The notes: generated by a model not told the origin, from the letters alone. A DNA stretch of 64,000 bases from Methylocystis sp. SC2 (GCF_000304315.1 NC_018485.1:1892501-1956500); one strand, 5' to 3'. Positions 1 to 8,786 are shown, counted from the first letter of the stretch. Made by a program: numbers and translations.

Positions 1-2
1 GC

Positions 3-428
3 ATCGCCTCCTTCTATCTTCGTGCGGTGTGCATGAACCGGAGCCTTTGGGGCGTCGAAGGTTTTGAAGAGATCAGCATCCGGCACAGTAAATTCGCGGC
101 GCAGCGCTTCGCCCATGAGGCGACGCCAGCGCTGACGAACTTCGCGCGTTCCTCGCCAGCGCCTTTCATCGCAGGCGTCAGAGCGGCGCGCGAACGCATC
201 GTCGCCCGCAAGGACGAGGAACGGGAGGCGTTTCTGCGTAAGCGCGGGTTCAGCAAAGCCGAAACGGCCAAAGTGATCGCGACGGTTCTGAATGAAGAAG
301 GCCGACCGCCGGAAAGCATCTTCGACTTCGTGCAGGGCATCACCGCGATCGCCCGCGCCAAGCCGCATCAGGATGCGCGCCTCGAGATCGAGGGCAAGGC
401 CAAAGCGTTGTTGGAGCGCGCCGCCTGA
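3..428 (+). CDS. DUF932 family protein, C-terminal part
   Basis: The reading frame is open to the left window edge, so the N-terminus lies outside. The visible part reads from a segment with Tyr-Leu-Arg-Ala-Val-Cys into the conserved 'IRHSKFAAQRF' block and a charged helical C-terminus, which I recognise as the end of the DUF932 family (phage/plasmid-like proteins found beside plasmid and ICE replication genes). The molecular function of the family is not established. It is the first of the conserved ICE maintenance genes and points the same way as the ParB-like gene that follows. The internal ATG at 27 is not a likely start, because homology continues upstream of it. Confidence 0.75.
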   Translation: MASFYLRAVCMNRSLWGVEGFEEISIRHSKFAAQRFAHEATPALTNFARSSPAPFIAGVRAARERIVARKDEEREAFLRKRGFSKAETAKVIATVLNEEGRPPESIFDFVQGITAIARAKPHQDARLEIEGKAKALLERAA

Positions 429-481
429 TCATCGTGACGCAATGACGCCGAGACCACGGTTCTCTGGCGCTGCGCCTTCCT

Positions 482-517
482 CCTCTTATTTTTCGGCGTC
501 GCCCTCAGAGTAAGAGG
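482..517. promoter_or_regulatory. Hairpin in the leader of the ParB-like gene
   Basis: CCTCTTA at 482-488 is matched by TAAGAGG at 511-517 with a 22-base loop. It lies in the 161-base gap between the DUF932 gene and the ParB-like gene. There is no T-run directly after it, so a simple terminator is doubtful. It may be an attenuator or just part of the leader. Confidence 0.3.
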
Positions 518-589
518 GCGGCGCTGCGCTTCGTGACGGGTTTCAGGTCGAGAGAAAGGCTTTCGGCCGCTCGTCGTGGAGTAACTTCC

Positions 590-2719
590 ATGGCCAAGAC
601 GGTTCAGAAAATCCAGTTGAGCGCCTCGCGCGATATCCCCTTCAACAAGCTGGTGCTGTCGCAATCCAATGTGCGGCGCATCAAGGCTGGCGTTTCGATC
701 GAGGAACTTGCGGAAGACATCGCCCGCCGCACGTTGTTGCAGAGCATCACCGTGCGGCCGGTGCTCGATGAGAACGGCGCCGAAACCGGCATGTTTGAAA
801 TCCCCGCTGGGGGACGGCGCTATCGTGCGCTGGAATTGCTGGTGAAGCAGAAGCGCCTGGCTCGCAATGCGCCGATCCCCTGCGTCGTGCGCACCGAGGG
901 AACGCCGGAGGAGGACAGTCTTGCCGAGAATGTCCAGCGCGCCCCTTTGCATCCGCTTGATCAATTCCGGGCTTTTCTGGCGCTGCGCGAAAAAGGTCAG
1001 AGCGAAGAGGAGATCGCGGCCGCGTTTTTCGTCAGCGTCAATGTGGTCAAGCAACGGCTGCGACTTGCGTCCGTCTCGCCGAAACTGCTCGACATCTACG
1101 CCGAAGACGGCATGACGCTCGACCAGCTCATGGGTTTCACCGTCAGTTCGGACCACGAACGCCAAGAGGAAGTCTGGGAGGCGATCCAGCGCTCCTACAA
1201 CAAGGAAGCCTATCAAATCCGCCGGCTTCTGACCGAGGGCGCCGTGCGCGCCAGCGACAAGCGGGCGCAATATGTCGGCGAAGATTACATCGCGGCCGGC
1301 GGCGCCGTCATGCGCGATTTGTTCCAGAACGACGACGGCGGCTGGCTGCAGGACGTTGGGCTGCTGGACCGGCTGGTCGCGGAAAAACTCGAACGCGACG
1401 CGCAAGCCATCCGCGCCGAGGGCTGGAAATGGGTCGAGGTCGCGACCGATTTTCCTTACGGCCATACATACGGCCTGCGGCACACCTCGGGAGAGCGCCA
1501 ACCTCTGACGGACGAAGAAACCGCGACGCTCGACGCTTTGCGCGCCGAGGCCGAGCAGCTTGAAGAAGCCCACGCCGATGCGGACGAGATTCCCGAGGAA
1601 GTCGATCAGCGCCTCGGCGAGATCGAGACCGCGATCGCCGCGATCGAGGAGCGGCCGGTCAGCTACGATCCCGTCGAGATCGCCCGGGCGGGCGCGTTCG
1701 TCAGCATCGATGGTTCGGGCCGGCTGCGCGTCGAGCGCGGCTATGGCCGCCCCGAGGACGAAGTGTCGCTCACTGAAAGGGACGTTCCCGATCAGGAGAA
1801 TGAGAACGAGATGAGCGCCTCGCCCTCATCAGCATTAGCCGCTTCCAAGGCTGTCGCGCCGAAGGGTGGCGCGGTTCAATCCGAGCCGGCGGAAGACGAG
1901 GACGTAGGTCTGCGGCCTCTGCCCGACAAATTGCACACCGAACTTACCGCCTATCGCACGCTGGCGCTGCGTGAAGCGGTGGGCAATGATCCCGGCGTCG
2001 CCTTTCGCGCGGCGCTGCATGTTCTCTGCCTGAAACTGTTCTACCATTACGGCTCCGACTCCTGTCTGGAGATCGAGCCGAAATCGGTTGCCTTCGGCGC
2101 GCAAGCCCCGGGACTTGGCGATACGCCGCTCGCTACTAAAGTCGACACGCGTCATCACGACTGGTCGCAGCAGCTTCCCGCCGATGCCGGCGATCTGTGG
2201 GACGCTTTGACGACCTTCGACGCCGGGACGCAGCAACGCCTCTTCGCCCATTGCATCTCGCTTACCGTCAACGCCGTGCATGAAGCCTGGAGCCGCCGGC
2301 CAAGGGCCATCGCTCACGCTGACCGTCTCGCACATGTCCTGTCGCTCGACATCGCCGCGACCGGCTGGACGCCGACCGTCGATAATTTCTTCGGGCGCGT
2401 GACCAAGGCGCGAATCATTGAAGCCGTGCGCGAGGCCAAGGGCGCCGAACAGGCGAAGCGCATCGAGCAGTTGAAGAAAGGAGAGCTGGCGCGGGAGGCC
2501 GAACAGATGCTCGCCGGTTCCGGATGGCTGCCCGAACCGCTGCGCACGCCGGGTCGCGCGCTGCATGGATCGGAGACGGCGAGTGTCTCAGACCATGCCG
2601 AAAGCACCGTCGAAGAAACGGCGGCGATAGAGCACGAAACGGCTATCGACGAAATCGTCGATGAAAGCGATGCTGGCGATGCGTCGGCGGACGAACCCCA
2701 GAACGTTGCCGCCGAATAG
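590..2719 (+). CDS. ParB/RepB/Spo0J-type partition-like protein
   Basis: The protein is about 709 residues. The N-terminal third is a ParB nuclease/CTPase-type domain ('IPFNKLVLSQSNVR', then a GGRRYRAL-type block and 'AENVQRAPLHPLDQF'), followed by the ParB helix-turn-helix region. The C-terminal two thirds are an acidic linker and a less conserved domain, much longer than plasmid ParB (about 300 residues). Long ParB-like proteins like this are standard in alphaproteobacterial ICEs and large plasmids, where a role in maintenance or regulation is inferred rather than shown. ATG 590 is chosen because GGAG lies 8 bases upstream and homology begins there; an upstream GTG at 533 lacks both. No parA partner gene is visible nearby. 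Confidence 0.88.
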   Translation: MAKTVQKIQLSASRDIPFNKLVLSQSNVRRIKAGVSIEELAEDIARRTLLQSITVRPVLDENGAETGMFEIPAGGRRYRALELLVKQKRLARNAPIPCVVRTEGTPEEDSLAENVQRAPLHPLDQFRAFLALREKGQSEEEIAAAFFVSVNVVKQRLRLASVSPKLLDIYAEDGMTLDQLMGFTVSSDHERQEEVWEAIQRSYNKEAYQIRRLLTEGAVRASDKRAQYVGEDYIAAGGAVMRDLFQNDDGGWLQDVGLLDRLVAEKLERDAQAIRAEGWKWVEVATDFPYGHTYGLRHTSGERQPLTDEETATLDALRAEAEQLEEAHADADEIPEEVDQRLGEIETAIAAIEERPVSYDPVEIARAGAFVSIDGSGRLRVERGYGRPEDEVSLTERDVPDQENENEMSASPSSALAASKAVAPKGGAVQSEPAEDEDVGLRPLPDKLHTELTAYRTLALREAVGNDPGVAFRAALHVLCLKLFYHYGSDSCLEIEPKSVAFGAQAPGLGDTPLATKVDTRHHDWSQQLPADAGDLWDALTTFDAGTQQRLFAHCISLTVNAVHEAWSRRPRAIAHADRLAHVLSLDIAATGWTPTVDNFFGRVTKARIIEAVREAKGAEQAKRIEQLKKGELAREAEQMLAGSGWLPEPLRTPGRALHGSETASVSDHAESTVEETAAIEHETAIDEIVDESDAGDASADEPQNVAAE

Positions 2720-2789
2720 ACCTCCCCGAGGCCGACCACGAGGGACTCGCCAGCCATGGCGGGTCCCTTTCGCTTTGGAGGGCGTACAT

Positions 2790-3830
2790 TTGTCCAGCCC
2801 AGCATCAGAACTGGCGCACCGTCTCGCGCGCGAGGCCGAGGCGGTGTGCCGCCATTATCTCTCCAACGGCCGCCGCCACGGCAACTATTGGCTTGTCGGC
2901 GATGCGCGAAACACGCCCGGCCGCAGCCTGTTCGTTCGCTTGAGCGGGCCCGAAAGCGGCAAGGGCGCCGCGGGAAATTGGGTTGACGCCGCCTTGGGCG
3001 AACATGGCGATCTGCTCGATATTATCCGCAAGGCGTGTCGCCTCGACGACTTCCGGGATGTGGTCATTGAGGCCCGGCGCTTTCTCAGCCTGCCGCAAAC
3101 GACGCCGGGTTCGGTCCACCCCCGAATTCAGGCAATCACGCCCATAGGGTCGCCTGAATCGGCGCGCCGCCTGTTCGCTATGTCGCAGCCGATCGCGGGC
3201 ACTCTTGCCGAGGCGTATTTGCGCCATCGCGGCATTGCGGCGTTGCATGAGACCGCGAACCTGCGCTTCCATCCGCGCTGCTACTTCCGGCCCGACAATC
3301 GCTCGGCCGTTGAGACCTGGCCCGCGATCATCGCCGCCGTCACTGATCTCGACGGCAAATTCACTGGCGCGCATCGCACCTGGCTCGACCCGGCCCGCCA
3401 CGACAAGGCGCCAATCGAGACGCCAAGGCGGGCGATGGGCAGTCTCCTTGGCCACGGCGTCAGATTCGGCATGGCGCGTGACGTCATGGCGGCTGGCGAA
3501 GGCATCGAATCCGTGCTGTCGCTTCGCTGCGTCATGCCCGCCATGCCGATGATGGCGGCGCTATCGTCCGCGCATCTCGCCGCCATCCTGTTTCCTGCAT
3601 CGCTGCATCGTCTCTACATTCTTCGCGACAACGATGCGGCGGGCGACAATGCGTCGGCGATCCTGGTCGAGCGTGCAATCGCCGCCGGGATCGAGGCGAT
3701 TATCCTGTCGCCGGCTTTTGACGACTTCAACGACGATCTTCGCCACCTCGGCGTCAACGAGTTGCGAACGGCGATCGGGGTTCAGATTGCGCCGGAAGAC
3801 GTCGCCCGCTTCATGAGACTCCCGGCGTAA
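2790..3830 (+). CDS. Toprim domain protein (DUF7146-type, primase-like)
   Basis: The protein is about 346 residues. The N-terminal half matches the DUF7146/CHC2-less primase-like region of ICE Toprim proteins. The C-terminal half carries a Toprim fold: a Glu in 'AGEGIESVLSL', then 'LYILRDNDAAGDNAS' supplying the paired acidic residues. Such proteins are thought to act in element replication or single-strand processing after transfer. The TTG at 2790 is chosen because GGAGGG sits 7 bases upstream; reading from further upstream would overlap the ParB-like gene with low-complexity sequence. It is probably co-transcribed with the ParB-like gene, which ends 70 bases before it. Confidence 0.82.
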   Translation: MSSPASELAHRLAREAEAVCRHYLSNGRRHGNYWLVGDARNTPGRSLFVRLSGPESGKGAAGNWVDAALGEHGDLLDIIRKACRLDDFRDVVIEARRFLSLPQTTPGSVHPRIQAITPIGSPESARRLFAMSQPIAGTLAEAYLRHRGIAALHETANLRFHPRCYFRPDNRSAVETWPAIIAAVTDLDGKFTGAHRTWLDPARHDKAPIETPRRAMGSLLGHGVRFGMARDVMAAGEGIESVLSLRCVMPAMPMMAALSSAHLAAILFPASLHRLYILRDNDAAGDNASAILVERAIAAGIEAIILSPAFDDFNDDLRHLGVNELRTAIGVQIAPEDVARFMRLPA

Positions 3831-3899
3831 GCCGATAGCGACAAGATAGCCCGCGCGGATTCATGTCGGACTGGTCGCGTCGGCTCGGCGCGCTTTCCA

Positions 3900-4167
3900 A
3901 AATTGTCGGAGAGGACCGCGTCCCCGGCCTTCATAGAGGGCGACCTTTGCGGCAAGCGGTCCGAGCGCGCAATGGCTGCGGGCCGACTATTTTCCGTCGC
4001 GCCCTTGCGGGCGCTTTACAGCGCGAAACAAAATAGCCGGCCCTTCGCCATCCTTCGCTTTGCTTCGGCCCTTCGCGGCGCTTCGGATGCCAGCCCGGCC
4101 CACTCGCCGCCTTTCGTCGCCATGAAGGCCGCGAGGGGCGCGGTCGATCCGACGAAGGAATGCGCAA
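3900..4167 (+). promoter_or_regulatory. Conserved-looking leader upstream of the DUF2493 gene
   Basis: The 337 bases between the Toprim and DUF2493 genes hold no convincing gene. The part nearest the DUF2493 start contains 'CGCTTTGCTTCGGCCC' (about 4059-4074) and 'GCCATGAAGGCCGCGAGG' (about 4119-4136). Both blocks recur in the same order upstream of the DUF736 gene (7500-7642), suggesting a shared leader or regulatory element rather than random spacer. Confidence 0.4.
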
Positions 4168-5106
4168 ATGACGACCGACCGCGACAACCCAAGCTTCGAG
4201 CCACCGCAGTCTTCATCCCCGACCGATCGCGTTCTCGCCGAACTCCAGCTATACGGCCATCGTCCCTTCCAGGACGAACCCGACCCGAGGCCGCTTCCGC
4301 TCGCCCAAACGATCGCTGGCGCCGTCGCCGACATCTTCGACGCCCTCGTCGCCACCTTGGGCGACACCCGCCTCGAACCCGATCTTGAAGAGTTGCTCTG
4401 GTCTACCGTCAATCTTTTTCACCGCGCTATTGCCCGCATCGAGCGCGAACTCGACGACAATGAGCAGTCGCAGCGGCGCGGTCAGAAGGAACAGGACGGC
4501 TCGGAAATCCGCTCGGTGGAACTGGAGCGCCTCATCGCCGAAGGACAGACGCTCATCGAGCGGCGTGACAGCATGGAGCTGTTCCGCGATCACGCCGCCG
4601 ACCAATTCGAGCGCCATGCTGGCTCAGCCTGGCGTCCGCGCTCAGGCTCCAAGGTCAACCATCGCGCGCTGACCTCGGCGATGATCGACAGCCGGGATTT
4701 TCTCGCCGCCAAACGAAAGTCCGAAAACGATGTTTTGCTCCCTATCGGACCAAAGGTAGCCTTCACCGGTGGGCTCGATTTCAACGATCATCGCGCGATC
4801 TGGGATCGGCTCGACAAAGCGCTGGCCAAGCACCCCGACATGGTGCTGCTGCATGGCGGCAGCTCCCGAGGCGCCGAGCGCATCGCCGCCTGCTGGGCCG
4901 ACAATCGCAAGATCGCTCAGATCGCCTTCAAACCGGACTGGGCGCGTCACACCAAGGCGGCGCCGTTCAAGCGCAACGACCAAATGCTCGAAACCTTGCC
5001 GATCGGCGTGATCGTCTTCCCGGGCTCCGGCATCTCCGCCAACCTCGCCGACAAGGCGCGGAAGTTCGGCATTCCCCTGTGGAAATTCGAAGAGGGCGGC
5101 GCGTAA
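4168..5106 (+). CDS. DUF2493 (SLOG-fold) domain protein
   Basis: The protein is 312 residues. The C-terminal ~120 residues are a DUF2493/YspA-type SLOG domain: 'KVAFTGGLDFNDH', a glycine-rich nucleotide-binding turn 'LLHGGSSRGAER', and a terminal 'FGIPLWKF' block. The N-terminal 190 residues are helical and acidic with no motif I recognise. SLOG domains bind nucleotides or nucleotide-derived ligands. This long form is a standard ICE/plasmid gene, and its role in the element is unknown. It follows the Toprim gene after a 337-base leader and ends 74 bases before the convergent superoxide dismutase gene. Confidence 0.85.
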   Translation: MTTDRDNPSFEPPQSSSPTDRVLAELQLYGHRPFQDEPDPRPLPLAQTIAGAVADIFDALVATLGDTRLEPDLEELLWSTVNLFHRAIARIERELDDNEQSQRRGQKEQDGSEIRSVELERLIAEGQTLIERRDSMELFRDHAADQFERHAGSAWRPRSGSKVNHRALTSAMIDSRDFLAAKRKSENDVLLPIGPKVAFTGGLDFNDHRAIWDRLDKALAKHPDMVLLHGGSSRGAERIAACWADNRKIAQIAFKPDWARHTKAAPFKRNDQMLETLPIGVIVFPGSGISANLADKARKFGIPLWKFEEGGA

Positions 5107-5179
5107 ACGCCGCCAACTGCATCGCTGGTGGAGAGATGTGATGCGTGACGTGAGCGCTTATTCTATTCGAATTTCCACG

Positions 5180-5887
5180 TCATGCCTTACTGTAGCGCTC
5201 ATATAGACGGTCGGCGTTGGACCAGTTGATTGCAGACATTATGGTCTTCACATAGTCGCCCGCCTTTGCGCCGAAATCCATCTGATAGGCGTGTTCGAAC
5301 ATGTCGAGGACGAGCACCGGATCGCCGCCGGCGATGATTTGGGTGTGATCGTTCGCCCAGGAATTAACGAGCCGCTTGCCATGCTTGTCATAGGCGAGAA
5401 CGACCCAGCCGGAACCGCCGCCGAGCGCCTTGCCTATGCCCACGAATTCGGAGCGCCAGCGGTCGAACGAGCCAAAGTCGCGTTCGATGGCGTCGTTGAG
5501 CGCCACGCCCGGCTTGTTCGCCTCGCCGAGGCCGGCGAAATAGACTTCATGCAGGATCATGGAATTGGTCGCGATCAGCTCCTCGCGCTTGAGGCCGTTT
5601 ATCTGAAAGCCCGGCGCCTTGTCGAAATCGAGCCCCGCCAACTGTTCGGCGATCGCGTTCAATCGCTTGACGGCGCCGACGTAGTTGTTTTCGTAATGCG
5701 AGACGAGAATTTTCTCGGACAGACCTTTGATTTTCTGAGGATCGAAAGGCATCGGCGCGGCGACGTGAACCGCGCTCTTGCGCGTCGGTGCGGCCTTGTC
5801 TTCCGCCCGCGCCGTGTTTGCCGCGAGCGCCGCGCCAGCCGTTGCGACGGCGCCAATGAAATATCTTCGGTCGATGTCTTGCGTCAT
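5180..5887 (-). CDS. Fe/Mn superoxide dismutase family protein with Tat signal
   Basis: The protein is 235 residues. The N-terminus has a twin-arginine signal ('DRRYFIGA' followed by an Ala-rich hydrophobic stretch ending near AARA), so export to the periplasm is predicted. The mature part is an Fe/Mn SOD: His in 'LVSHYENNYV', His in 'MILHEVYF', and the Asp/His pair in 'VLDMFEHAYQMDFG' supply all four metal ligands. The usual KHH after the first ligand is replaced by ENN, so this is a divergent branch. ATG 5887 has AAGGAGG 6 bases upstream. It is a single cargo gene on the opposite strand to the ICE backbone. Activity and metal are inferred from the family. Confidence 0.85.
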   Translation of the reverse strand: MTQDIDRRYFIGAVATAGAALAANTARAEDKAAPTRKSAVHVAAPMPFDPQKIKGLSEKILVSHYENNYVGAVKRLNAIAEQLAGLDFDKAPGFQINGLKREELIATNSMILHEVYFAGLGEANKPGVALNDAIERDFGSFDRWRSEFVGIGKALGGGSGWVVLAYDKHGKRLVNSWANDHTQIIAGGDPVLVLDMFEHAYQMDFGAKAGDYVKTIMSAINWSNADRLYERYSKA

Positions 5888-6123
5888 GTTCAGCCTCCTT
5901 GAGTTGTCGATAAATTCCGCGCGCTTACCTTTACGGAGTGCGCGCCTTCTCCCGCTTTGCGGTCGAAATCGTTGCGACGACGCGCGCCGGCTTCGAAGAG
6001 GGCGGCGCGGAAACGCCGCCCCGCAGCTTGGCAATTTCGACGAGCCCGCGTTGGACCTGCGGCGCCTTCCACTATCTTATACTTTTCAGGTCATTCGCGA
6101 ATGGCCGACAGAAGGACGATAAA

Positions 6124-6432
6124 ATGTCCAGCTTGAAGATCGTGTCCACTGCGGCGGCGCTTCTGATAGTGGCGACCGGGGCGCTCGCCGATCCTCTTCA
6201 ACGAGGCGTCAAGTCGAGGAAGACGCATACATCTTCGCCGGCGGCGCAACCCACGGACAATGACGGCTATTACGTACCGTATGTCGTGGGCGTTGACGGC
6301 AAGAAATATCCGATCATGGAAATTCCCGGAAGCGTCACGGTCATCCCCCGGCAACTCATGGACGATCAGCAAGCGACGACGCTCGGCGACGCCTTGAGAA
6401 ATGTTTCAGGCGTCACAGTCCGCGGCCGCTGA
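6124..6432 (+). pseudogene. Truncated TonB-dependent receptor N-terminus
   Basis: This 102-residue frame has a signal peptide (hydrophobic stretch ending in GALA) and the start of a TonB-dependent siderophore-receptor plug: 'IPGSVTVIPRQLMDDQ' followed by 'TTLGDALRNVSGVTV'. It then stops, where an intact receptor would continue for about 600 more residues. The next 170 bases do not resume the family in any frame I can see. AAGGACG lies before the ATG, so a short secreted peptide could still be made. It is best read as a decayed outer-membrane iron or metal receptor, and C-terminal remnants of the same family occur at 34.1-35.3 kb. Confidence 0.75.
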
Positions 6433-6606
6433 CACGGCGCCAATTCAAGGCTTGCGAGTCCTTTGTCGCGCTGTGGCCTGCACTTCATCCATGGTCGGAT
6501 TGGGGCGCACCGCGGATTCCCTTTCCGTCAAAATCAGCTATTCTCTCGCTCGCGCCATGGCGGAGGTGGAGGCGCGACCGTTCGACTTTTGTCACGGAGA
6601 ACCGCC

Positions 6607-7107
6607 ATGCTCGCCTTCGGCATTGTGTTCAACCTTATCGGCCTCGGCTTCTTTTGTTGGCTGCTGTTCGCGCTTGCGGTTCACGCCTTGCCGGTTTTCG
6701 TCGGCGTCACGGTTGGCGCCGCCGCGTTCCATAGCGGCGCGGGCGCCGTCGGGTTCATGCTGGTTGCGCTGGTTTCAGGCGCCGTCTCGCTCTTTGCCGG
6801 GCAAATCGCATTTGCGGCGACGCGCTCGCCTCCGCTCCGCGCGGCGATCGCAGCGGTCTTCGCGGCGCCGGCCGCTATCGCCGGCTATCACGTGGCCTTT
6901 GGTCTCGCCGACATCGGCGCGTCATCGGCGATTTGGCGAGAAACCTTTGCAGTGATCGGCGCCATCATGGTGGGCGGAACGGCCTGGGCGCGCATCACTC
7001 TCTACACCACGACCAACTTCGAACGGCGGCTTGCGGCAGGCCTGGATCATGTCCCCCCGCATGCCGGCGATCAGGAATCGGTGAGTTCGCCGCAACTCTT
7101 GTCCTGA
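6607..7107 (+). CDS. Small integral membrane protein of unknown function
   Basis: The protein is 166 residues. It has about four hydrophobic segments: residues ~3-30, ~38-65, ~75-100 and ~112-135. A short polar tail ends 'HAGDQESVSS'. No family is recognised. ATG 6607 has GGAGA 6 bases upstream and begins directly with the first membrane segment; the frame stays open upstream to 6463, but that part is polar and lacks a ribosome site. It sits among the cargo between the DUF2493 and DUF736 backbone genes. Confidence 0.6.
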   Translation: MLAFGIVFNLIGLGFFCWLLFALAVHALPVFVGVTVGAAAFHSGAGAVGFMLVALVSGAVSLFAGQIAFAATRSPPLRAAIAAVFAAPAAIAGYHVAFGLADIGASSAIWRETFAVIGAIMVGGTAWARITLYTTTNFERRLAAGLDHVPPHAGDQESVSSPQLLS

Positions 7108-7642
7108 ACGCAGATCCCGGCGAAATCTCATCCGCGAATGCGACGCCGAAGATTTGCGACGCTCGGCGACGTTTCGACCGGGCGGACCCCTTCGGAGACT
7201 CACGAAGAGCGCCGTGACAGGCGTTCGAGTCGTTGTCCGTCAGGAACCCGGCGATTCGCCGCCCCGCCATTTGCTTCCGATTGCTTCTTTTCCTTCGCCT
7301 CGAGCGACAAACTTCTTGCGCAGATGTTTGCGCCAGCGCCACTTCTCCTTGTTGACGATGCTGTCCGAACCAACGCGACCATTGCAGCCTCTCTTTTGGC
7401 TTGATCTGGCCGAAGGACGGCTGCGCCTCGATCGCCTGAGACGCAACGGCGGAACTGCGACTTTCTTCCCCTGACGCTCGTCGAGCGTCATTCCTCGCGG
7501 TACAAGAAACTCGCTTTTCCGCCGTCCTCCGCTCTGCTTCGGCCCGCCGGCGGGTGCGTCGCCGATCGCCTTCGTCCTGTTGATCGCCATCGAGGCCGCG
7601 ATGGGCGCGGGCTCGAAGACAGCAGATCACAGGAGAACTATC
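7108..7642. other. 535-base stretch without a convincing gene, containing a repeated leader
   Basis: Short open frames on both strands here are Arg/Ser-rich and match nothing I know. The last ~140 bases carry 'CCGCTCTGCTTCGGCCC' (about 7530-7546) and 'GCCATCGAGGCCGCGATG' (about 7586-7603), the same two blocks in the same order as in the leader before the DUF2493 gene at 4.1 kb. The region probably holds the promoter and leader of the DUF736 gene. Confidence 0.45.
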
Positions 7643-7966
7643 ATGGCGAACATCGGCTCCTTCAAAAAGTCCGGCAACGAGTTCCAGGGCGAGATCGTGA
7701 CGCTCAGTGTCCAAGCCAGAGGCGTCCGCATCGTCCCTGAAGCTAACCGGACCAACGACAACGCACCGAGCTACCGCGTCTATATCGGTCGAGTCGAGGT
7801 GGGCGCCGCGTGGTCGAAGCGTTCGACCGAAGGCCGCGAATATCTCTCGGTCAAACTCGACGATCCGAGCTTCAACGCTCCGATCTACGCCAACCTCTTC
7901 GACGACGAAGACGGCGAAGGTTACACCCTCATCTGGTCGCGCGGGCGCAAGGCCAACGGCGACTGA
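7643..7966 (+). CDS. DUF736 family protein
   Basis: The protein is 107 residues. It begins 'MANIGSFKKSGNEFQG', contains 'VRIVPEANRTNDNAPSYRVY' and 'GAAWSKRS', and ends with a short basic tail; this is the characteristic full-length DUF736 pattern. DUF736 genes occur in nearly every alphaproteobacterial ICE and large conjugative plasmid, but their function is unknown. ATG 7643 has AGGAGA 7 bases upstream. The gene is followed within 20 bases by a strong intrinsic terminator, so it is probably a single-gene transcript. Confidence 0.92.
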   Translation: MANIGSFKKSGNEFQGEIVTLSVQARGVRIVPEANRTNDNAPSYRVYIGRVEVGAAWSKRSTEGREYLSVKLDDPSFNAPIYANLFDDEDGEGYTLIWSRGRKANGD

Positions 7967-7984
7967 ACGAACCGCCGCCAAAGT

Positions 7985-8011
7985 CCCGTCCGAGACATCG
8001 GGCGGGGTTTT
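7985..8011 (+). terminator. Intrinsic terminator of the DUF736 gene
   Basis: CCCGTCCGA (7985-7993) and TCGGGCGGG (7998-8006) form a 9-bp stem with one G-T pair and a GACA tetraloop, followed by GTTTT. It lies 18 bases after the DUF736 stop codon. Confidence 0.85.
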
Positions 8012-8111
8012 CGTTCGCGTGCTGCCTGGCCGCGCCTTTCACGCCCTCCACCTCGCATGATTTTGCGAGGCCACAGAAATATCCAAAAAACATATTCTGC
8101 GCGCGCGCCGT

Positions 8112-8492
8112 TCACTCTCCGCGCATTTTCTGCTTTCGGGACTTCGACGGAGTCTCCGCGCCTCGTTTGCTCGACTTGACTGAACGCTTCTTCTCGCCTG
8201 CGCCATCCGCGACCTTGTCGCCGTCGCCCAAGACACCTTCGCCTTTTGCGGCTGAGGATGCGCCAGCGACTCTTGCGGTTCGAGCGGGCTTGCGAAGCAG
8301 ATCTGCCGCTTCGAGACCGAGTTCCCGAGCCAGCCGATCAACGACGTCGATGCTCGCCGCATAAACACGACGCTCTATCGAACTGATGTAGGTACGATCG
8401 ATTTCCGCCCGATGGGCGAGTTCCTCCTGTGACAGGTGTTGCGCCTGCCGACATTTCCTCAGGTTGCGCGCCAGAACCTCCCGAATGTCCAT
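8112..8492 (-). CDS. XRE-family transcriptional regulator
   Basis: The protein is 126 residues. Residues ~8-65 are a Cro/C1-type helix-turn-helix ('LRKCRQAQHLSQEELAHRA' then 'DRTYISSIERRVYAASID'). The C-terminal 50 residues are low-complexity Lys/Ser/Ala-rich. It is transcribed away from the DUF2285 gene and shares a 276-base promoter region with it. A repeated GAGTATTCT sequence just upstream of its start is a candidate operator, consistent with autoregulation. No Shine-Dalgarno is visible before ATG 8492, so a leaderless or short-leader transcript is possible. This regulator is a usual ICE backbone gene. Confidence 0.85.
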   Translation of the reverse strand: MDIREVLARNLRKCRQAQHLSQEELAHRAEIDRTYISSIERRVYAASIDVVDRLARELGLEAADLLRKPARTARVAGASSAAKGEGVLGDGDKVADGAGEKKRSVKSSKRGAETPSKSRKQKMRGE

Positions 8493-8515
8493 GAACGCGA
8501 GAGGAACGACTTGTC

Positions 8516-8539
8516 GAGTATTCTACCACGGAGTATTCT
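8516..8539. promoter_or_regulatory. Direct-repeat operator candidate of the XRE regulator
   Basis: GAGTATTCT occurs at 8516-8524 and again at 8531-8539, a 15-base period. The pair lies 24-47 bases upstream of the regulator's start codon at 8492. Read on the minus strand, each copy gives AGAATACTC within TAGAAT or GAGAAT, close to a -10 element, so repressor binding could occlude the promoter. Confidence 0.5.
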
Positions 8540-8786
8540 CTACAAACTATCGGCGAGAGGACTGCATTTTGCTTGTTTTCGGCGGCCTCGGCGGCGAGGC
8601 CCTCTCCGACTTACATCCCCATCAGCGTCAAAAACGTTGCGGGCGCCGGCCGAGCACAGCCGGACCGATCTCGGACGCCGATTTCGGCAGTGCGTCGACG
8701 CATTCAGGCCGCATTTGTTAACTTGCGGCAAACTTTCTGCATAGAATGTCAATCTGCCGGCAAGTCGTTTGAGGAATGCTAAATCC

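Noticed and set aside
3903-4388. A 161-codon plus-strand frame upstream of and into the DUF2493 gene
   Set aside because: It runs through the repeated leader and into the DUF2493 gene in the wrong frame; no ribosome site or family.
7240-7590. A 116-codon basic minus-strand frame
   Set aside because: Arg/Ser/Lys-rich with no motif; it overlaps the repeated leader of the DUF736 gene.
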